The notes under the pieces were generated by a model. The model did not search any database and was not told the DNA's origin. It saw nothing but the letters and a program-made list of their open reading frames with translations. A stretch of DNA of 64,000 nt from Meandrina meandrites (lineage: Eukaryota > Cnidaria > Anthozoa > Scleractinia > Meandrinidae), in the NCBI GenBank assembly GCA_963693305.1, contig OY855906.1, forward strand, positions 11,027,102-11,091,101, written 5' to 3'. A program made the translations under genes and the position numbers. This document shows, piece by piece, positions 12,501-22,700 of the stretch. The number at the start of each line of letters is the position of its first letter. Position 1 is the stretch's first letter.

Positions 12501-15500
12501 GCTCAGCTGATCGCAATTACTGTTGAACATATGGACACACTCATCACCGATTGGTTCCCAGGCCTTGATGCCATCACGGTACAAGGCTATCGCCTGGTTA
12601 CCAGGATTATCCCGTGCACCAAGTGCATTATGGCGGTGTGTGGAGTTGATCGAGAGGAGAATGAGGAGGAAAGTGAAAGCGTAGCGAGGAATGTTCCTCT
12701 GATATCATCTTCTGGTCCTGATAGCGGCATAAACCTATCCACGACTGACGGTAGCAGCACCAGTGCTTCGCCTTGGCCGAGCCCTGTTCATGTGTCAAGA
12801 AAACCTGGTGCAAATGTTGAAGGTATGAAGCACCAAACAAGGAGGTCGTATTATAACTTGGGTGGGAGGGGGAAGAGGGCGATCCCTAAAGTGAGGGGAA
12901 GGGTAGGGAGGGGGTGGGGGAGTATACAGGCCCGGGATAGAAGGAAAGTCCCTAACGGGATGATGTTATAGTCCGAGGCGCGGCGGGGGGGGGGGGGGGG
13001 GGGGGTAAGGAAACTCCTTTTGCGTGAAAATGTTATAGCTTGGAGAAGAACGGGGAGGTCCTAACGGATACAGCCCCGGGGTAGAAGGGAACTCCCGAAC
13101 ATGATAGTTTTAAGGGAGGAAGGAAGATTAAACTTTCTAATGTTATAATTTTGTGCCCGGGAGGGGTAGGGAGCGGAAATGTGAATGCTACATCTAATCC
13201 CGCCAGCTACGCAGGCTAGTAAACCTGGGAGCAGGATGTTGTAGTGAAGATGATTCCGGCTTGGTAATCCAGTGTCCCAAGTTTGAGTCTTCTTGGGGTT
13301 AGAATTGGATTTTTTTAACTTAAAAAATAGAAGATAAGTGTGATTTATACCTCATGTATGAAAATTTAAGAAGTCTCGCACAAGAAAACCTCCCGTAGGT
13401 GTAGAAATTAAAATTTATTATTCAACAAATTCGCGCGATGCCCATATATGGTCAGAAAGCCGTTGTTATCTGTCATCCATACATAACAGTATCCTGCGAT
13501 ATACGTAGGTTGCCAAGATTCGTCCGAAATCTTGCAAAGCGCTGCACAACTACAATTTTTCTCACTACAAAAAGCGTTTCGTTGACAATTTGTTGAATAA
13601 TAAAACAATTATCCTGCTCAATCTTGCGGAATATCGTTTGATTTTAGCCAACTCGGCCTACGGCCCCGTCGGCTAAGTATCAGGCGATATTCCGCGCGAT
13701 TTCTTAGGATAATTGTTAAGTATCAACCTTGGGGGATGAACTTGAGCTCGTTTGAGTGATTGATATTCACGTTTTAGCAAATACATTTTGCTGCATTTCT
13801 TGTGTATGAACAAATCTCCTTTGTTTTATTTAGCGAGCCCGCAATCACAGAACAATGACGCCACTGATATGCAACAGGAGCTGTCACGTGATCGCTTCCT
13901 ATCGGAGCCTGAGAGATTCACATTTGGATACGTAAGCACCGAGCGGGAGACTGAGGAAGAGAGTTCCAGTTGTTTTGATTACACGTCTGATCAGGTGAGG
14001 GAAGTTTTTCAACTTCACTGGTGCTTTGATTTTTCTTCGTGTTTCTTCGACCGGGAAAGTGTAATAAATCTTAAGTCTTGGCTGTAGGGAATATCTTGCT
14101 AGATCTGCGCAAGGGTGGGTCCATCATAGCGATAAATAGAGCGATTTCGTATGACCTTGAAATGATTACTCGTAAAAATAAACAAAACAACAAAGAACTG
14201 GAAATATATGATATGATTGGTGTAGCGAGTGAAGGACGACTGCGCGCGGGGTTTTGGCTGCTTTAGCGAAAATGTGAAGCAAAACATGCCGATTGCGTTT
14301 GTAGCTATTCACTGTGACGTCACTCGCTTTTCGGGTTCTGCATAGGTCAGTAGATCAAGGCTCTTTCCATATTCGGGTTATCGTTAGCGGGAAAACGCAC
14401 TGTTGCGCGCTTGCAGTCGAAGCGTGCTATGTAAGTGAAGATCAGCCAGGACTTAGGTCAAACAGTTTATTTTCTTGCACTAATAATACTTGCTTCAGTG
14501 TTTGACGAGTCGTCGTCACGTTTAGATGAAAGCTTATATGTATATCTGACTGGATTTGCATAAACATACCTGCAAAGAGCTCCGACCTGGTGGGTTGGGC
14601 CCATTTCCCCAGGGCATCCCCCTGGTCAGCCCATTGCAACTTGAGGAGCACAGCTGGACCTCTGCTCCTTTAGGGGGTGGCCCTCTGTCCAATGGCTGTG
14701 ATTCCACTGAGAAAAGTAGCTCAGCCCACAGTCAACAATCAACACTAGAACATGCAAGATTCACAAAGAAAAACACTCAGTGTACCAAAATCTAACCCCA
14801 CCCCTCCCCCCTTGCTTTTCAAAGCTAGCCGCCAGCCAACCACCAGCTGGTAGCCCTGTCCCTGGATCAGGTCTGGGCATCAGTCTTGACGCGTACCCCC
14901 CTCAAGTTTTGGCCAGCGCTGGAGACCGAAAAGTCTGCGGGCATATTTTTCAAAATCCACTCAGATATCTATAGTCAACTGAAAAACAATCAACACATAC
15001 AAGTAACTATTAGAGTTCATACTTCTTACATGATATATCCTGAAACGACAAAACTTACAATTTGTGTTTCCTATGTGTTTAAAGTCCTTTTAGTTCTTGA
15101 CTATGAACTCCGCGTCTGTTTCATGTGCTTGTTCGTGTCAGTTAACGGTTTTGAAAAAAATAGTGTCCTTTGAATATATTTACTAACACCTTTTTCTCGC
15201 TGCTCGAAAACGAGGTGACAATTATGCAGCGTGAATCCGAGCGAAATGCAAATCACGCCCAAAGCTTCTTTTGATTCTTTCTATTGCTGCCGGATGAATC
15301 AAATCCCGGACACTCAGGAAAACAGTTTTTCATTAAGGTTACACGAAAATCGCTCTATGCCTAGGAAACGCCAGTCGGTGAACTGCTACTTGTGTCAAGA
15401 CCGAAGATTCTGGTCGCGCGAAATTTTCTGTTCACTCGAAATCGAAGATTATTTTACAATACTGGTTCGTATATTTGCATCATGCATCACAATAAGATTA

Positions 15501-18500
15501 GGAGATAATTCTGTTTACGAACTCTTACATGTAAACGCATGTTAAGCAACAAACACAATTGGTCGGTACGGGATGTACCTTTTTCCACATTTATAATTCC
15601 CTTTAAACCTTTACAGGCAATAACGACTTAAGGACGTTCGCGCTAATTGTTTATGCGCATCCTTACTGCGCACGTAATTCCTGTCGCAACGCTACGCCAC
15701 GTCATGCATCGAGCGCGCGCGCTGAAGAAACTTTTCAACCACATATAGGGTGAGTAGCCGTTGCGATAACTTCGCTTGCAGTTTGCTCGCTTAAATGGTC
15801 GGTGACCCCTACTTTTTTCTTAACAGATCACTTTTGTTCACGATTATCTACGTTTTGTAAGAAAATGAAAAAAATCTATCGATTAAAAGGTTGATTTTTT
15901 TTTGCCCCACGCACGTTCGAATTCCGCTTTTTGATCTTTTCGTTTTGCCGTACGACGGGTTCAAATGCCTCTTCCAGGGCTAAGTTTTGCATAAAAGATG
16001 GCAACACTTAAAATTATTTACGCAACAGACGCACTTCTTCAAAATATCACCAAGATCGTTTGCCTCCGTTTTCTCATCATCGATAATTTAAACTACAAAC
16101 CTTGAAAGCCGTGCGAAATTACGTGCGCCAATTTTTCAAAATCAGGGTAGTTTTCTACAGACTTTATCTCTGAAACGAAGTCGGTGACCCCCACTTTTTT
16201 TTGTATTTCTGACACAAGTAACTCATTATCCGTCCTCAGTAAAAATTTTAGAAAAATCTATCGACTAGAAAATTTTCGCGCGAACGTCCTTAACAACAGC
16301 ACTAAATTACATGAAAATTTGTCTGTGAAAGCGACGAGTAAACTTCTGTACGATAGAAAAGAAAACCACCACGCCAAACCCGTATCAGAATCTCCATAAT
16401 AAAACAATCGAAGCGTAGCCTTGAATGTGACGCTTTATCTAATGCGCATGCGTACTCGGAGACACAAGTAGTACTAATAAGATTGTTCCACATCTCTTGT
16501 CGCATAACGTTCAACATACCTCCAATCTTACCCAAATACAGTAACTCTGGTTTTCCTTCAACACGCATAAATCTTTCGCCTTTTACTAAAGATTTCCGTG
16601 GAGGAGGACAACTGAATGAGTCTATAGACTAATTTTTCGTCGCCCTGCCATTTGGCGGGGCTCCTAATTATGTTCAGAAGAAGTATTGAGTCATGAAAAT
16701 TGGAGCAGTTGAAATACTGTGAGTGCGCAGTACACAAAAGTCAATAAAAGCACTTTAGAGATTTGCAGTCAAACCAGAGCGTCCTTTATGGTGTGTGTGC
16801 ATGACCAGAATGTAATATGAATCTCTCGCGAGGTTAACTTTAGTCTTTTAATAGCCTCAAACAGATTCTTCGGCTTTACATGGCTAAACAAAAGAACATT
16901 TTCTCCTTGTTCCCAGAGCTCAGACGGTCGCGGCAGTGAAAGCAGTAATTCATTCTCCCCAGAGATGGGTGGCAGGGGAAGGAAACCCCACCACAAAGGC
17001 CGTAGGGCGCGGGGCAGTAGTGACAGCGAAGAAAGTGACGTGGCGGACATGAATACCAAGACCAAGAAATCTGGTCAGAATAAGAAAAGTCAAGAGGAAC
17101 CAAAGAGAGGTAAGGAAAGTGCGTCGGCCATACTCCGTGGCGACAACTGTGGCAATATGGTGTTATAAATATAACCACGGAGATCTCCTGAAAGAGGTTC
17201 CAGCTCGACAAACGCAGTCTTAGTCAAATCCCCGATCATTCCCGGTCCACTGTTGTCCCTCCTTCTAACCTTTAATGATTTTTCTTCTCTCCTTTTTAAC
17301 TCGTCAGGAAGTACTGACAGCACGGAGAGTTTTAAACGTGGATCGTGTAAGTACGGCTCGTTCAGAAAGCGGCCAACCAAAGATGACAAAGTGATTTATT
17401 CATTTGAGTTTGAAGAATGTGTGCTTGCTGCGTATAACACTGAACCCGTGGAATGCGCTGTGCATGGACCACTGGAGCTCAGAGAACTCGCCCCGGATGC
17501 TGTAAGTATTTTAAGTGGTACTGAGATGTTTCATTATTTCATATATTCTGTCATGTTTTCCTTCGTGGGAAAGATAGAACTCACCAAAGTAACCTGGCTC
17601 CCAATGTGTGGCTTCATAGCTAAGGCCCGTTCCAAACGCCGCTCCACTCATGTGCCGAACCTAACTGGTGAATTAAGTACGGCAGAAGAGCGGCGTTTGA
17701 ATCAGTTTGGTCCGGCAGTTTTAATTAGGTTCGGCAAACAACGTTAGGTTCGGCAGGGTCTGCCGCACTATGCGGCATTGGAGCGGCGGCTGATTCATAC
17801 GGCGTTCTTCTCATGTGCCGAACCTAATGCATGAATTACCGTAATGTATTTTCGATATAACAGCGCTCATGATTGGTCTAAAGTGGAGTGGCGTGACTAG
17901 GTCTGACCAGTCATGCATGAAGCATGACGGCATAAAATTCCGGGTAAATTACTTCGCTCACCGGGCTCGTATTTTGTTTATCTTTTTTAAAAATATGTTT
18001 CAGCTCAAGAGAAGCGGAACTTCATGGGAAAATTGTTTTGGTGGTAATTCCTTTTTGCTGTTTCCCCAATTTGTGAGATCAGATTTGGAGATTAGCATTT
18101 ACAAACTAATTCTCGAGCGACAACCAGTTTAAATAATATAAATCTCGCGGAATGAATTTGCTTTTCCGGAAATATTATTATTATAGCAAAACTTGCGTAA
18201 TAGTTTGCTGATTTCGACTGCAAAAACCTTTTATCATCCTCAACGCAGACGTTCAGTCAACATTATTATTGTTAACGACTTGTTTCCGCAAATTAAGTTC
18301 GACACAAATACGCCGTTTGAATCAGCTGTCGCTCCAAAGTCGCTCCAATGTCGAACCTTACTGAGTTAGGTTCGGCACATGAGTGGAGCGGCGTTTGGAA
18401 CGGGCCTAAGACGGTGGAGCAACGCACCATTAAACGCAGAGGTCACGGTTTCGAATCCAGTTGAAGCTCAGAATTCTATTTACGCTAAGGATCTAGACTT

Positions 18501-19492
18501 GACACAAGTCGACTCTTATGAGCGACAACGGGCTTTGAGAAAATCTAGGTGAGGATCGTGTCAGTGCTTGTTTCTCTCCGCCGTGCAAATAATTTCATTT
18601 ATTCTGTTAAAGGTTTGTTGGTTATAGTTTACTGTACCGGGGTTGCAATGTTTCTAGATTCACGACGTCAGGTTTGTAGTTTAAACTCTCGTTCTTGTTG
18701 CGTTCTCAGATGTTTGAAGACATCGCTCCCAACATGAACATTAAAGCGTCCGACATCACACGAGGTAAATTTCTCGGCAAAGGAACGTTTGGCTCGGTAT
18801 TCCGCGGGGAACTGAAACAGACATCCGGGGACCCAATAACTATCGCCATGAAGATGCCGCTGAACAACGAAGTAGGAGAGGGGGCGCGACCGGAAGAAGT
18901 GCAAATGGCTGCGGCAGCCATGAGAGCGTTAAAAGAAAATCCAACTATGGCACTTAATGATGCATATAGGTGAGAAGACACTTTTTATATTTTATGTATT
19001 CGACCAAACTTCAGTTACCTAACTTCAACAAAATTATGAATGTAACTGACATCAACTTTGACAGTCTTCTGTAATTTTTTTGTATATATTTAGAGAAATT
19101 GTAATCTTAAACTTTTAAGCCAGGTTTACACTTGTGAATTAAGCATTAGCACAAACAACGTGAGTGTCAGAAAAAGAAACATATTCCTTTTTCTTATACT
19201 TCCACTTATGCTTATTTCACTTGTGTTATGCTTTTTTCACAAGTGGGAGCCGGCATGAAACAAGCACAAGCACAAGATTTGGCAGTTGGTTTGACTCCTA
19301 TCACGCAGTGTTCATCAGAATTTCTAAAGCACTGCGCTTGCATAATTTATGTGGACTTGTGCTCGTGCCTATTGCAAGTGTGAACATCCTTTTGGTTAAA
19401 ATACTTACACTTATGCTTGTTCTTGTCTCAACTGTGAACCAGTGGGACTCTATCATGAACCTCAACCAGGTAACCATTGAATCAGGGTGTGA

Positions 19493-19528
<36 letters not shown>

Positions 19529-19661
19529 GTCTGTCTGTCTGTCTGACACACTCACTACCTGGCTGATTCACTGGCTGTCTGGTTGATTGACTAACTGCCT
19601 GTTTAACTGACTGATTGACTCACTGATGGTCTGTCTGTCTGTCTGATTGATTGTTTGATTG

Positions 19662-19712
<51 letters not shown>

Positions 19713-22700
19713 ATTTAAAGGACTGTGCGTCAGGAGATGTCCATCCTTCTTCCCTTGAGACATCCGAATATCGTGTCGTTGCTAGGTTACTGTCTAAACC
19801 CGTTCTGTATGGTCTTGGAGTTCGCACCGCAAGGGGCCTTGGACCGAATTCTCGACAACTACAAGAGAGCTGGAGTTCGCCTAAATGCTTACGTCATGCA
19901 AAAATGTATTGTACAGGTATCGATCTTAGTGTTTCAAAAATCTTTGACGCGTCTTTGGGCAAAGAACCAATGCAAATATGGCTGCCGTCAATTTTTGGTC
20001 CCCATAAGAAACAGTTGCCAACAGAATCAAATTATTTCACCCTAAAGATCAAGTCGAAGTGAATCAGTGCACGGAGTTTTGAGGATAGATTCCTATCTGA
20101 TGGAAAGTTAGAGGGACGTTTATATTATCAGATCAAAAACACAGAAACGAGGCTAGGAAGGTAAAGGTGGCTTTTCCATTCAAATCTATATGAGAAACAA
20201 ATTTCCCCCCGCTTTTAAACCAGTAACTTCTCAGAGTAGCAAACTACTCCAGTAAATTTAGGACACTGAAAACTATTTTTGCAGAAGGTCCATACCGACT
20301 AGTTTTATTTTGTAGTCCAATCAACTAAGTTCTTTCCTTTTTCTTCCATCTTCAGTGTGCTTCAGCATTGAAGTACCTCCACCGTCATCACATTATTTAT
20401 CGAGACCTCAAGTCAGAGAACATTTTAGTGTGGCAGTTCCCAGCCCCCTCCGGCCCAGGGCAATCGAGTTACCAGGTCACCATCAAGCTGGCTGACTACG
20501 GTATCAGCAGGTCAGCGGCGCTGGCGGGAATGAAGGGCCTGGGCGGTACTCCTGGCTTCATGGCCCCCGAGATTGAAAAGTATGTCGGGAAGGAGCTGTA
20601 CACGGACAAGGTGGACTCGTTCTCGTTTGGAATGTACATTTATGAGCTGGTGACGCTTCATCAACCGTTTAATGATCTCAGCCCAGCTCAGGTGAAACAG
20701 CTTATTGTGGAGGGTCACCGACCGCCATTAACAGCTAAGGTTTGTAATAGGCCATTTCCGAGTTGCTCTTTGCCTCATTTTCACAACTAGTCCTCGTGCG
20801 AAACCATTCAAATGAAAATGAGTTTGATTTGCATGAAAATGAACGTGCAGGTGAAACTCATTTTGATATGAATGGTTTCGCACGTAGACTCGTTTTGACA
20901 CTGAGGCAAAAGGTAACTCGGAAATGGCCTATTGGCTTATTTAATTACTGGTTTGCCTGTAGCACGTAAGGCTGTATACCTAAACACGGTGTTACCGATG
21001 AGACTTTTATATGTACTACAACTTCGTCACGTTGAAAGTCAACCAAGTTTAACGTAGCGTGCTGGGTGGTTTTTGCTAAACGAAACTGTTACTCTACACG
21101 CTGACGCCACGACGATCTTGCTCAAATAAGCCGTTTTCAAGCTGCTTTTTGCTTCTCTTTAGAAATGTGATAGGTGCAAAACGTTCATGCTAAAATACGC
21201 TTTACTCTGGCTCACTTAGTGTGTGCTGGCCTGTAACTGGTCATTTTGCATGTGAAAAGTTTTTCACTGAGCATACGTAAAACTAAGTCGAATGTAATGA
21301 ACTTTTGCAGGACAAGAAAGCTCCAGTGTTTGCCCTTGATCTTATGGCTTGGTGCTGGCAGCAGGAGGCAGACAGGAGGCCGCCATCACATCACATCTCG
21401 CTACTGGCTTCTGCCAGTGAATTCCCTCGTCTCTCTGATGTCATCACCTTCGACAAGCAGGTCAGTTTAATCCTTCGTTTCCTAGAGCGTTTTCACTCAC
21501 GTGACCAGCAGGCATATTGGTTTACTTAAAAAAGACGATTTTTGCATAAAAATAGAGTTTAATTCCCGGAGGAATGGCTTGGTGCACCAATATGGCCGCC
21601 GTTTCTTTGTTTTGGAACACCAATATGGCTGTCGTGACGTCATATGAAGACGCTTTATATGGATCAATCTCTTGCGGTTAAACTGAGCGAACATGAGAAA
21701 ATAAACCGAACGTGTTGCTGTTCATACAGTTGGCCCTCATAGAACAAGACCTCTCAGTTTCTGTTTTTGTTATCGTTGTTTTAATTTTTTAAATTTTTCA
21801 ACTTTTTTGTTAACTTTTTTAGACATCAGAACTCTACACAATGTGTTAGTTAGATCGAGGGTTTTTTTTACCTTTGGGAAGGCCCAATCATTGTTGTTCT
21901 CTATATTACTTTATCGCAATAAATTATCGTACTTTTAACCACTGTATGACAGTTTCCCTTTTCTCTCCTTCGGTCGTCTTTAGCTGGGTTTGAACTGCGC
22001 TGTTACCGCTGGGTCACGTGTCAGTCAAAGCCGCGGAGCAGACGACAGGGCGAGCGTGGGCTCAGAAGTATGGCTCTGTCGGAGCGAGCTGAACGCCGGG
22101 ATAGGTACAGGAAAAATCAGCGTTCTTGGCTACAGCCGTGGACGGTGTTATCACAAAAAGGTAAGTAAATTTTCATATCTTCTTGATGATGTTTCGGGAC
22201 TTTAATATCAGCCTATCAGACCAGACATCAGTGAACGGGTAGTGTTATGTTTTGAACCACAGAATCGCCTTGTAGTGCGCAATAAACAGTATACCACAAC
22301 AGAGTACTGCCCAATGACTTCCATTTGAAGGACCAGAGTGACACAAGGGACTTAATTCAGTTAAAATTATCTTGTACAGCACAAACAGTACCATAAAAAT
22401 TTACTTCTATTTGAAGGAAACAATAGCACGTCAGGCGATGAAAAAAAACTCGCATAGCTCCGGTAGCTTAGTCCGTACTTTGCAGAAGTTATAATGATTC
22501 CAACTGATTTAGATGGTACAGTGTTATACCGAAACATTTGTTTTACTTGCATCTCGTTGTCTACATTTTGACACAGTTTCTCTGAAAACTGTTGCAAAAG
22601 TTAGACTGGACTGACACGAATGGTCTGTCCCCAGAAGTCGATAACAAATAAATAAAATGAAATAAAATAGTTTCTTTTGATACAACAACAACAAATGTAT

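Noticed and set aside
17253..17747. 164-codon frame as a separate gene
   Set aside because: Its first part is the LRRK exon 17308-17501. The remainder reads past the GTAAGT donor into the intron and the Harbinger-like MITE.
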